Source of the DNA: Owenia fusiformis
Taxonomy: Eukaryota > Annelida > Polychaeta > Sabellida > Oweniidae
Length of the DNA stretch: 64,000 bases
NCBI GenBank assembly: GCA_903813345.2
Contig: CAIIXF020000001.1
Span: forward strand, 35,373,366-35,437,365
Reading direction: 5' to 3'
The translations under genes and the position numbers were made by a program. Of this stretch, positions 26,601 through 38,600 are shown in pieces. Below the pieces are notes generated by a model that saw only the letters and a list, made by a program, of their open reading frames with translations, was not told the DNA's origin and searched no databases. Each line of letters opens with the position of its first letter. Within the stretch, counting starts at the first letter, position 1.

Positions 26601-29600
26601 GCAAGTCCTAATGCACATTCTTTTAAAAGTTTATTTGAGACATTATCTGGACCATTTGATTTAGATATATTGAGAGAAGAAAGGACTTTAAATACTTCAT
26701 GCTCTTCAAATTGAATTAAATCAAGTCTTGCATTAGTAATATATGTCAAGTTTGGAAGAGGCGGATCATTTTGATTAAGTGGTAAGATAGTTTGGTCGGC
26801 GAAGTAGTTATTCAAAACGTTTGCCTTGGCTTTAATGTCAGTAATTATAACATCATCATTTTCAATGAGAGGAGGTATACCTCTTGAAATTTTTGAGCCA
26901 TATAAATTTTTCAAAATAGTAAAGTATAATTTAGGTGAGGTTTGATTGTCGGATAATTTTGTTTTGAGTGAATTAGTATGGTCATTTTTTTGCTTGGATG
27001 ATTGCGTGTTTAACTTCGGTTCGTATTCTACAAAATTTCTCATGATCATTTAAATTGCTAGATATTTTGAATTTATAATGAAGAGAATTCCTCTGTTTAA
27101 TGAGACTTTTTATTTGTTTAGTCATCCAAGGTTTGTCTCTGTTTGAAACTGTAATGATATTTCTGTGTACATACAATTCACACAGGACCAAAATACCATG
27201 TACCAATCTCGAAGAATGTCATCTATGTTAATGTTGTGAAAATAAATTACCTCCCATGGTAAGGAGAGAAGATGGTCGCCTACAAGCACAAAGTTTTTGT
27301 TTTTGTAGTCAAATATTGTTCGTTTATATGTAAGTTTTGCTTCACGCTTAAAATTGAGTGTGCCAAAAATGAAGCAGTGGTCAAGATTTGCAAGTGGTTC
27401 ACCTACCCCTGTATTCAAATAAAGCTGGGGAATCTGTTATTATAAGATCAAGAATAGAGTTACCTCGAGTCTGTGTTTGGATCATTTGATAAAGATTGAA
27501 ATGAGAAAGTAAATCAACAAGTTTGTTGCTAAATTCGCTTTGATTATGTTGGGAGTCCCATGAAGTGCAAAAGTCATTAAAATCACCCAGGACAAGAGAA
27601 TCTGGTTTCAGATTCACTACTTCATTCAGATTTTCAGATAAAAGATCAATAAAATGGTCAGCCTCAGTTTGGTTTATTCCTGGAGGGCGATAGCAAGTAA
27701 ACTTGATTTGTGGGTATTCCAGTGGGTTGATGGGTCTTTGGCTCTGAATTCACTTCATAGGCGTACCTGGTTTCAACATTTTCATTGTCATCGTTACATG
27801 TTATGGACCCTGTTTTTCAAATAAAAGTATTAGGGATAAAACCATAGTTTTTTCATCTGTAATGGCATTTTCCAGTTGATGGGTTTATATAAATTATTTT
27901 CAATTCTTCATGAGGCGGGTATCTTGTAATGGTGTGGCTAATCACTTTACTGAGTGAGGAATGTTTATTCAAACAATGGATACAAAGAAATCTGGCCAGT
28001 TGTCCATCAGTAAATAAATCATCATGATTAAAGTATAATTTAATATAGCATCCATTTGTTACCGTTCTGAATCCAAATGATACATAGTGGCATCCATTTT
28101 ATACATATATGTTGACGTTTACGAAATGTTTTTCAAATATCTTCCCTATAACAGGAATATGGAAGCTGAAACTTTCACACATTGTCATACTATGTATATT
28201 GAATATGTACGCAAGATTTCAAGTCACTATATTAAGTAGAAACTCTGAGATCACTCACTTCGATTTGCTGTCATTTTTTTGCAATGATCCCATTCCCTAT
28301 AATGTACGCGAGTACCCACGATACATTGCATATAAATGATTGCATCCACATAGATCGACTAGCCACAGTGTCAATATCACTTCTATTATTAGTTGCAATA
28401 GTCTTGACTTGTGAAGCTAAATCTTCTGTAACCTTTCTCCGTTTTCTAGGAGAATTTACCTGCTTCCTACATATGCAGCATGAATAGCATTTGGCCATTT
28501 TGAATAATCAACAAAAATGGCAGGCAAAATTTTCTATAAAGTTCTAAAATTCACATCGAGCATAATAAGTCTCCATCAAAATTATTCTTTGTATGCAACA
28601 ATATAACATTTATGTAACTAAAGAAGCACTTATTAGAGTGGAGACTTGTTATGCTCCATGTGAAAACACTCAAAGGATTACTACCTCCAGTGAATAAAAA
28701 TGTCACCCAGACTCAGCATGAAATGTCCTTTCAAAGCTTTACTTACCTCTAAACTGTACATATTGTTTAAATCAATTGTATGTATGGATCAAATAAACAT
28801 TCATTCATAGCTGAGTAAATTGGAATTCATCAAGAGGGTTGTAAAATATGTGAATTTTTTTCCTTCTGGCCCCCACCCTCTTTGAAGGTCTCCAGACACC
28901 GTAACAATTTTTTCTAAATTTTTTAAAAAATACTACCCAAAAACATAGACTTCAATCTATGCATTTATGATGTTTTTTTCTCCTATTCTTAAAACAAGTT
29001 TTTTCACACTTCAATTGGGGCACTCTCTGTTGCTAGTTTACCCAACTCCTTTCTAGCAGAAATTGCCTGCTCCCCCCCCTCCGTCCCAATTCTACGATCA
29101 CCGGGCGTGTATGTATTCAACTACATAGTCCTATGAATGTAAATGCTGACTTGTCACATCTTGATAGAGACCAAATAAATAAGAAATACATACATACTTA
29201 GTGGGACATTTTTATTTGAAAAGGTAACATGGGGGTACAGCAGGTCACAAAGGAGATACAAGTCTGTCAAATCAAAAGAATCATATCATTCTATTTGTGT
29301 CAATATCAAATTATCAATACATGTCTAAATACTGAGCAATATATTGAGCATAATTATATTCTTAATAGAAATCAAAAGAGAATACATGTGAAAAGGGTAT
29401 TGAGGGCAGTGATTAAAAAACAAAATTACCTGAGCATGTCAATGAACTTGTGGAGTTCATGCACATACTGAATTTGTACACTTAAAATTAAAGTTCATCT
29501 ACAGGACATGAGTATTACTTGAAAGAATAACATTTAGCATGATGAAATAAAGAAACCATATAAATAAAAGGCCCACAAAAGAAGGAGAACTGGATATGAA

Positions 29601-32600
29601 ATAATGTTTATTAAAAAATAACTTCCACAAATTACAAAATCTCTTACGTGATGATTTCTGATTTGAATGAATCGAGGAAACTAGAACAAAACTTGTGACT
29701 GGAATACATTCTTCTATATTATAAAGCTTACCATTAATCATGTGGAAAGAATTTTTGTTTGTATTAAAGGTGACTTTACCAATAGCTATGGGCTACTTGG
29801 AGCCATCTATTGGCCAGGCTTTAGATGTAATGAGTCAGACATTTACAAGAAATACCACTACAACTCTTGTTGTGCTCTCGCTAACTTTGGGGCTTGCGAG
29901 CATACTTCGTGCATACTTATCAGCAACACAGTCAATTCAGCTGTTCATTGTATTAGTGAACTCAAAGAGAGATCTAAAGAAAGCAATTATATTTCTCCTA
30001 ATCAATGGTACCATAACAGGTTCAATACTTCTTATGATATACTTAACACCACTAGGGATAGTTATTCAATGGATATTCCATATTACTGATGTGGAATTAG
30101 CTGAAGTTCGATTTGGTGTGGCAACTTGGTGCCTACAGCACATAATCCTGAACATAGCGAATGGGCTTTATGGATTACTGCTAAAACATAAACATACACA
30201 CTTCTGCATATCATATGAAATAGTTAAAACTGTTCTTAAGATATCATAATTTTTTGCACTAATGGGAACAAGCATACTGACGACAAGACCAATTTTGATA
30301 CCTACAATATCAGTGTACATTGCTTGTCTTGGGTGTTTATTGATCAGCATCATAGGATATAGGATATACCTGAAGGATACATTACCTGTTCAAAGTTCAA
30401 ATGATGTAACCTATGGTCAAATGATACGATTTACACTTCCTTTAGGAATGCAAGAACTTGTTCTAAGGAGTGAAGTTTTCATTATTTCCATAGTGTTATC
30501 TCAGATCACAACATCAAGCTCTGAGAGAAGCAGTGTGTTAGCTTCATTTCAGGTTCTTTATGCTGGTTTTATGCCATTGAGGCGATTAGTTGATATGCTA
30601 ACACAGACAGTTGCAGTATATCTGTCATCAGGGATGAACAGACATTCCCATTTTGATATTGAACTTGCAATATCAATTGTGATCATCATATGTTTCCTTT
30701 TTGCTATAACCACATCCATATGTTGGGTAGAACCTATTACTAAATTCATATTTCTTATTTTCATGCATACTTCCCAATCAAACTTGAATATGCTGCAGTA
30801 TCCACTCAAAATGTTCACATTTTGGCCATTCATACATGGACTTAACTCATTTTTAATAGGTGTTTTGCTACACAAAAAGGATACAAACATAGTGTTTGTT
30901 AGTTCAGTATGTAATGTGGTTATACTCAGTTGCATTCCCTTTTTATTTAATCTTGTTGAAATGGACAAAATACTCTCTGCAGTGGTGTCATTGTTTTTAT
31001 CAATTACTGCAACTGCATTAATATTACTAGTCTACATGTGTAAGAAATATTTGTTTGCACATGAATATCATGAACACATGGCATAAACATTTATTATTGA
31101 AATACATTTTAGGCTAACACATGAGGCCCTAATGTCTATTGCTAGGTGTAAGGTGTCATTTTAAAAGTCCTGATAAACAATCAACTAAACTTACCATCAA
31201 AGCGTTCACTGACAGCTAAATCTGCTATGTGTGCCCCAGCTTGTTTGGCAGTTCGGACCTTACTGGACCACTTTGGTGTGTAGTTCATGCAACAACATGA
31301 CATACTTTGAGAGAGTTTACTGGCATTCCTCTTCAGGTGGGTTGTAGGAATCACACCTAAAATGCAGTTATGGAGAAAGGAATGAGAAAGTACACATTGT
31401 AACATTTGAAAAAGAAAATACTGTACTGATACAAAATATCCAAAATAAAAATTACAGGCAAGCAATTTGTAGATTTAGGCTTAGTTCCCACAAGTTACAT
31501 ATAGAACTTGGTCGTCATTTAAAGCCAAAGCCAAAACCTGTAGATGAACGTTTATGTAATATTTGTGGTATTTTAGAAGATGAACAACACTTCATCATGA
31601 TTTGTAAGAAAAACACTACAGAAAGAAAAAATTTGTTTGACACCCTTACACAATTTAATTTTGTAGGCAGTCCTGACATTATTTTTAAAAAACTAATGTC
31701 TCACAAAAATTCTTATGTAATTTTACATTTAGCAAAGTTCATCTATCATTCACTCAAAAAATTGGATTAATGTGTCAACGATGCATCACACTGATGTTTA
31801 AATTTCTGTCAAGTTATATTTGTATTTTATAATTATCTTGTATTCTGATGCTGTCCCCAGCTCCGATTTCGGTGATCGGCTAGTAAAAAAGGTTTGAGGG
31901 TATCATTTTGTTCCAGACACTCTCTAGAGTAAATTATCCTAACTTGAGTAAAAATGTGTGGTAAGTAAATTCACTATGGGCAGTTAAAGAGGCGCCATCT
32001 ATTCATTTTCAAACAGGGGGTAGGGGTATTAAATAATTTTTAAAACATTTTAATAGTAAAATGACATTGAAATACTAATAAAATCTTATCAAAAACATTA
32101 TTTACAATCAGTATGAATTTTCTTGTGTGAATTAGGGTGAAAATAAGGGCATATTTTTAAATTCACTACAGGGGCGCCACCTATTTTCATACTTCTACCA
32201 CGTGTAATAACTTATTTTAGATTCGTTAAGGTACGAAATGTACTGAAAAAATTCATTCTGAAGGACCTATATATGTTCATACCACATACTCAAAATTGGA
32301 TCAATAGGTTTTGAACTGGCGGAGAAAAAAATTATTGAAATTTAAAATTGTGGCATCTTGCAGGATAGGGGTGACCATATCTCACATGATTAACTTCCAA
32401 AATATGGAGCATATGTATCTCAAATGTACTCAAAATGGTGTATGTACTCTTGCTTTGTCATAATATTACTAATAAGAAGTAGAAAAATGATTGTACATTT
32501 TAAAAAATATTAATTCTCATTTTGGCTTCTGACGTCCCAGGAGTGACCATATCTCACCTTAATAACTTCCAAAATATGGAGCATATGTATCTCAAATGTA

Positions 32601-35600
32601 CTCAAAATGGTGTATGTACTCTTGCTTTGTCATAATATTACTAATAAGAAGTAGAAAAATGATTGTACATTTTAAAAAATATTGATTCTCATTTTGGCTT
32701 CTGACGTCCCAGGGATGACCATATCTCACCTTAATAACTTCCAAAATATGGAGCATATGTATCTCAAATGTACTCAAAATGGTGTATGTACTCTTGATTT
32801 GTCATAATATTACTAATAAGAAGAAGAAAAATGATTGTACATTTTAAAAAATATTGATTCTCATTTTGGCTTCTGACGTCCCAGGGTTGACCATATCTCA
32901 CCTTAATAACTTCCGAAATATGGAGCATATGTATCTCAAATGTACTCAAAATGGTGAATGTACTCTTGCTTTGTCATAATATTACTAATAAGAAGTAAAA
33001 TAAAAAATTGTACATTTAAAATAATATTGATTCTCATTTTGGCTTCTGACGTCCCAGGGGTGACCATATCTCACCTTAATAACTTCCAAAATATGGAGCA
33101 TATGTATCTCAAATGTACTCAAAAAGGTGTATGTACTCTTGCTTTTTCATAATATTACTAATAAGAAGTAGGAAAATGATTATACATTTCAAAATTTTTA
33201 ATTTTAGCTTCTTACGTTCCTGGGTAATCATATCGGACCATATAATAATAATCCTCAAATATTCTCAGAAAAGTCCTGTCTTTTTCATATTACTTATGAA
33301 ATGTAGAAAAATGATTGCATTTTTTTTATAAATCTTAATTTTAGCCTCTGGTGTCCCAGGGGCTATCTCATCTTGATAACTCTCATGAAAATTTCAATTC
33401 AAAAAAGGTGTAATAATTTTTTCTACATCTCATGAATAATATTATGACAAAGCAAGACCATATGCCCCATTTTTGGTATATTTGAGTTGTATATGTTACA
33501 TAATTTCAGAAGTTAGTGAGGGACGTCAGAAGCTAAAATTAAAATTTTTTAAACGTATAATCTTCTTATTAGTATAATATTATGACAAAGCAAGAGTACA
33601 TACACCATTTTGAGTACATTTCAGATACATATGCTCCATATTTTGGAAGTTATTAAGGTGAGATATGGTCACCCCTGGGACGTCAGAAGCCAAAATGAGA
33701 ATTAATATTTTTAAAAATGTGCAATCATTTTCCTACATCTTATTAGTAATATTATGACAAGACAAGACTATATACACCATTTTGAATACATTTGAGATAC
33801 ATATGTTACATATTTTGGAAGTTATTAAGGTGAGATATGGTCAGTGGTCATCCCTGGAACGTCGGAAGCTAAAATGAAAATTAATATTTTTAAAATGTAC
33901 AATCATTTCTCTACATCTTATTAGTAATATTATGACAAGGCAAGACTATATATACCATTTGAGGCTTTTTGAGCATATTTGAGATACAAATGCTCCATAT
34001 TTTGGAAGTTATTAAGGTGAGATATGGTCACCCCTGGAACGTCAGAAGCCAAAATGAGAATTAATATTTTTTAAATTGAACAATCATTTTTCTACTTCTT
34101 ATTAGTAATATTATGACAAAGCAAGAGTACATGCACCATTTTTAGCACATCTGAGATACAAATGCTCCATATTTTGGAAGTTATTAAGGTGAGATATGGT
34201 CACCCCTGGAACGTCAGAAGCCAAAATGAGAATTAGTATTTTTTAAAATGTACAATCATTTATCTACTTCTTATTAGTAATATTATGACAAAGCAAGAGT
34301 ACATACACCATTTTGAGCACATTTGAGATACATATGCTCCATATTTTGGAAGTTATTAAGGTGAGATATGGTCACCCCTTGGACGTCAGAAGCCAAAATG
34401 AGAATTTATATTTTTTAAAATTGTACAATCATTTTTCTACTTCTTATTTGTAATATTATGACAAAGCAAGAGTACATACACCATTTTGAGTACATTTGAG
34501 ATACATATGCTCCATATTTTGGAAGTTAATCATGTGAGATATGGTCACCCCTGGGACGTCAGAAGCCAAAATGAGAATTAATATTTTTTAAAATGTACAA
34601 TCATTTATCTACTTCTTATTAGTAATATTATGACAAAGCAAGAGTACATACACCATTTTGAGCACATTTGAGATACATATGCTCCATATTTTGGAAGTTA
34701 TTAAGGTGAGATATGGTCACCCCTGGGACGTCAGAAGCCAAAATGAGAATTTATATTTTTTAAAATTGTACAATCATTTTTCTACTTCTTATTAGTAATA
34801 TTATGACAAAGCAAGAGTACATACACCATTTTGAGTACATTTGAGATACATATGCTCCATATTTTGGAAGTTAATCATGTGAGATATGGTCACCCCTATC
34901 CTGCATGATGCCACAATTCTAAATTTCAATAATTTTTTTCTCCCCAGGTACACAAGCTATTGATCCAATTTTAAGTATGTGGTATGAACATATATTGGTC
35001 CTTTAGAATTAATTTTTTCAGTACACTTCGTACCTTAATGAATCTAAAATAACTTATTACATGTGGTAGAAGTACGAAAATAGGTGGTGCCCCTGTAGTG
35101 AATTTCAAAATATGCCCTTATTTTCACCCTAATCCACACAAGAAAATTCATACTGATTGTAAATAATGTTTTTGATAAGATTTTATTAGTATTTTAATGT
35201 CATTTTACTATTAAAATGTGATAAAAAATTATTTTATACGCCTACCCCCTGTTTGAAAATGAATAGATGGCGCCTCTCTAACTGCCCATAGCGAATTCAC
35301 TTACCACACATTTTTACTCAAGTTAGGATAATTTACTCTAGCTAGTGTCTAGAACAAAATGATACCCTCAAACCTTTTTTACTAGCCGATCACCGAAATC
35401 GGAGCTGGGGACAGCATCATTCTGTATTTTAAAATTGATGATGTAATTAGAATTGTATTTGACAACAACTTTATTTTTGTATTCAATAGTTAGTTTAGTC
35501 TTAGGTCAGTTTTTGTAGATTGTAGTTTTTAGTGACTAATATGTCATTGTAATGACATCAGAGAGTCAATAAAAGATATATATACTCTTGGTTAATATCA

Positions 35601-38600
35601 TGAAATTTGAGAAATCGTAATTTCGCAGCTATTTTTCGCGGTATCCACAAGTTCAAATTTCATTATTCTCTGAATCCTTAAGTTTTGCAAACTAAGTCAC
35701 CTTTTATACAGTAGTTACATTCAATCCAGTGTAATATTTTGATAAAATTTATAATTACTAGATCTTGAAGAACAGTAGGCTGCACCCCAACCTCTGTTAC
35801 TTACATCGCCATTTTTGGTCTAATTGATCATTGCTTAATATCCCATTCATTGCCCAATAACATTTGACACACATTTTACACAGAACGAAATGAGTCCCAG
35901 GTCATAACAAATCCCCGGGGATTTAATTTGCGAATTTCACGACGATTATTTTACGCGATTTTACTACAATCGCGAAAAGCGTGAAACTAATTTCGCACAC
36001 AAAAAATACAGGGAGTACAGTAGCACAAACTAACATACAAATCATGTCAAACCTAATTCTAACATAAAGCATATAAAATACATATACGTACAGTATACTT
36101 CAAAAGCCAAGTATTCAAATTAGTGGGTAAATCTGATCTTAAATGGTCTGCAACTTGACATTTACTTTCTTAATCCTGAAAATATCTAAGTTTAAATATG
36201 GTAAGTTGATCTACAAGTAAGCAGTTTGATAAGTTCCTTTGGGCCCTCACATTTGTTCAATGTAAAAGCAATTTATTCAACTTCTGTGAGCAATCTTTTC
36301 ACTAAAATTGCTCTTATTTGAATAATTTTCATCCAATTTACACAGAAATTGTTTTAAGATGTGTAGAAATGATCTCAGCCATCTCGTTTTACTAAATTGA
36401 TACATCTAAAGTTGTATAGGTATGTAGTTAATGTCAAAAGGTGGCAAAAATGAAAAAATCTCTGGTATGGTTTCAACTGATTTAGAGCCTGGGATTCAAG
36501 AGGTTAATGTAGATATTATCTTTGAAATAACCCAAGAGATAAAATTCCAGGGGTTCAGATTGTGTGATTTTGGTACATTCAGCATTTGGAGCAGTTTTTG
36601 TAAAATCACAACAACTGATAATAGACCAATGAAGCTCAGTAGAATGAAAGAACATAAAACAAGGTTTAAATGCACCAAGTATAACTTTAAACACATGCAA
36701 GATGACTTGGGTTATAACATTTGTTTTGGTTACATTTTTGGCTCACTATGTACAAGCCAATTTCTAATTTATGTTAAACAAGAAGAAGGAGTAGAGTCAA
36801 AATGATTTGATTTTATTGTAATATCACTGGTAGATAATGAAAGTACGAAGCTAATTATACAATAAAATGTTTAAATTAAAATGACTGATAATTACCTGGA
36901 TCAACTGTATTAACACGTACATAGGTATTATGTAATTTCTCCGCAAGTTTAAATGTGAACAGCACATTGCAGAGTTTTGAATTCTTATAGGCTTGTAGAC
37001 CATTGTAAGAGCCTTCTTTCTTCAGTGTGAAATTCTCTGGATCTAAGAAACCAATTCCTAAAATGGTTTCAGATAAGGAAGATAAAAACAAAACACAGTT
37101 GAAAATAAAGTGACTGAAATTGATATTGGTATACCAATAAACTCCATCACATCTGTCCTAATTAAATAGGATAATTAATATATTTACTTACTGCCAAGTA
37201 TTCAGGTAAAATGATATTGAAGTTAGCTATGGCTATGCAAAATCTTCTGGACCTATATCCATAGATAAAATGTAGACCACCATGTACATGCTATTCATGA
37301 TTCAAGCTGACAAGAGAGAAAAAAATAAATGAATTTCATAAAAATTATGACATGGGTCTCTTGTTATTTGCTGTGAAATCAAAGGTCATATTTTGCATAT
37401 AAAGAAATACAACATTAAATGTTGCAGTTATGTGAGTGAAAATGACACAAATGAAGAGGACAAATCTGATCAAAGTACATGTATACTACAATGTATGCAT
37501 ATTTTTGACAATGGCAACACTGTACATACCTCTCATGAGCAGACCCCCATTTTCATGATCATGAAGGCCACATGTGACATTTACAATCCTAGCATCTCCA
37601 GTAATCTCACCAGCTGTCTTAAGGTAGTCTAGAACCATATTGGTCAACAGGAAGTGACCTAAATTAAACATATTAATCTGCTTTAACAAAAATTCCAAAA
37701 ATTCCTACATATGTTCATCTAAGCATGTATGTATTATCACTTTCTGACCAATTATGTAGTATAGTCATATTATATTAGATCACTGGTTTATAAAACCATC
37801 AATTTTGACAAATTTTGAAATTTAAGGCCCATTTTCTTCTTCTGGGCCCATCCTAGGGTGGGTGTGGGATCAAGGAGGGGGGATGGACATTTATGTTCTG
37901 GGTGCCCCTCCAGATCCTCCAGTGATAAGCTTATTTCAAACCAGAACAACGGCAACGCCAAAGCGTAGCGAATCCCATCGAACAGAAATGGCTGGCATTT
38001 TTACAAACGAATAGCAAATATCATAAAACAACACAGCAGAAAGGCCACCATTTTCAAAATGGTTGCTCACTAGCCAAGTTGTCATCAGAAGAAATAATAT
38101 GCTTTTAAGTAGCCACCTCTAAAATTTTTGAAAAATCTCACACATACTTGTAAAATTACACACATAAAAATGGTGGCCATTTTTCAAAATGGCCAACTAC
38201 TCCCCAAATTTTTATTAGACAATGTGCCATGCTTAAAGTATTCACATATCAAATATGAACAAAATCGCTCCACTACTTTTCGAGTTATAGTAAAATATGT
38301 TAAAATGGCGGCCATTTTTCAAAATGGCCACCGTCTACCAAAAGTGTCATTAGAAATAGACAGTATGCCATGCTTATAGTATTCACATACCAAATATGAA
38401 CAAAATCACTCCACTACTTTTCGAGTTATAGTAAAATACGTTAAAATGGCGGCCATTTTTCAAAATGTTTTTCAAAATGGCCGCCTTCTACCAAAAGTGT
38501 CATAGGACAGTGTGCCATACTTATAGTATTCACATACCAAATATGAACAAAATCGCTCCACTACTTTTCGAGTTATAGTAAAATACGTTTTCAATTTTTT

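Larger units (their letters stand above)
23864..28370. mobile_element. Transib/RAG-like non-autonomous transposon, TSD TCAAT
   Basis: The 30 bases at 23,864-23,893 are the exact reverse complement of 28,341-28,370. Both ends begin CACTGTG, which fits the Transib/RAG heptamer pattern CACWRTG. TCAAT is duplicated perfectly at 23,859-23,863 and 28,371-28,375; a 5-bp duplication is typical of Transib and RAG-like elements. Beyond 30 bp the arms match only weakly (a further GTACTCGC/GTACCCGC similarity). Inside are a decayed LINE (25,106-27,740), a 65-codon exon-like frame (24,461-24,655) and an ORF-poor remainder. I found no recognisable transposase. The insertion site is inside a coding exon (see 28,371-28,498). 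Confidence 0.8.
22036..29109. mobile_element. 7.07-kb composite inverted-repeat transposon, TSD TATGT
   Basis: The left end 22,036-22,088 and right end 29,056-29,109 are inverted copies (CAC[A/G]CCCGGTGATCG, then GGGACGGAGGGGG and GCAGGCAATTTCTGC). The identical pentamer TATGT flanks both sides (22,031-22,035 and 29,110-29,114). After the shared end, the right terminus continues with a stretch (AGAAAGGAGTTGGGTAAAC) that on the left appears only after 22,806, because a palindrome interrupts the left end. The interior contains an AT-rich repeat tract, a minus-strand exon and a second transposon. No intact transposase was found, so the element is non-autonomous or decayed. CAC ends with a 5-bp duplication hint at Transib-like integration, but the rest of the terminus does not match the Transib consensus, so the class is open. 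Confidence 0.8.
31847..35418. mobile_element. 3.6-kb foldback element with inverted 172-bp arrays, copy 1
   Basis: The ends GATGCTGTCCCCAGC and its complement are flanked by a perfect 5-bp duplication ATTCT (31,842-31,846 and 35,419-35,423). Each arm has an outer unique ~520-bp part (31,847-32,370 and 34,895-35,418), then tandem ~172-bp units: about five in the left arm (32,371-33,230) and about eight inverted in the right arm (33,500-34,895). They meet near 33,400. Units are highly similar to each other and contain the order GACGTCCCAGG, GACCATATCTCACCTTAATA, GGAGCATATGTATCTCAAAT. No transposase. Architecture recalls Drosophila FB elements. Open frames in the arrays (MYSCFVIILL type) are artefacts. 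Confidence 0.9.

Noticed and set aside
22036-29109. Calling the 7-kb element a Transib transposon outright
   Set aside because: Only the CAC start and 5-bp duplication fit; the rest of the terminus does not, and no transposase was seen.
32592-33331. Short frames such as MYSCFVIILLIRS
   Set aside because: Identical frames recur in every 172-bp unit; they belong to the foldback arrays.
36431-36805. 124-codon frame in SDR intron 4
   Set aside because: ATG-started but no family likeness, splice context or neighbouring exon; composition like the surrounding intron.
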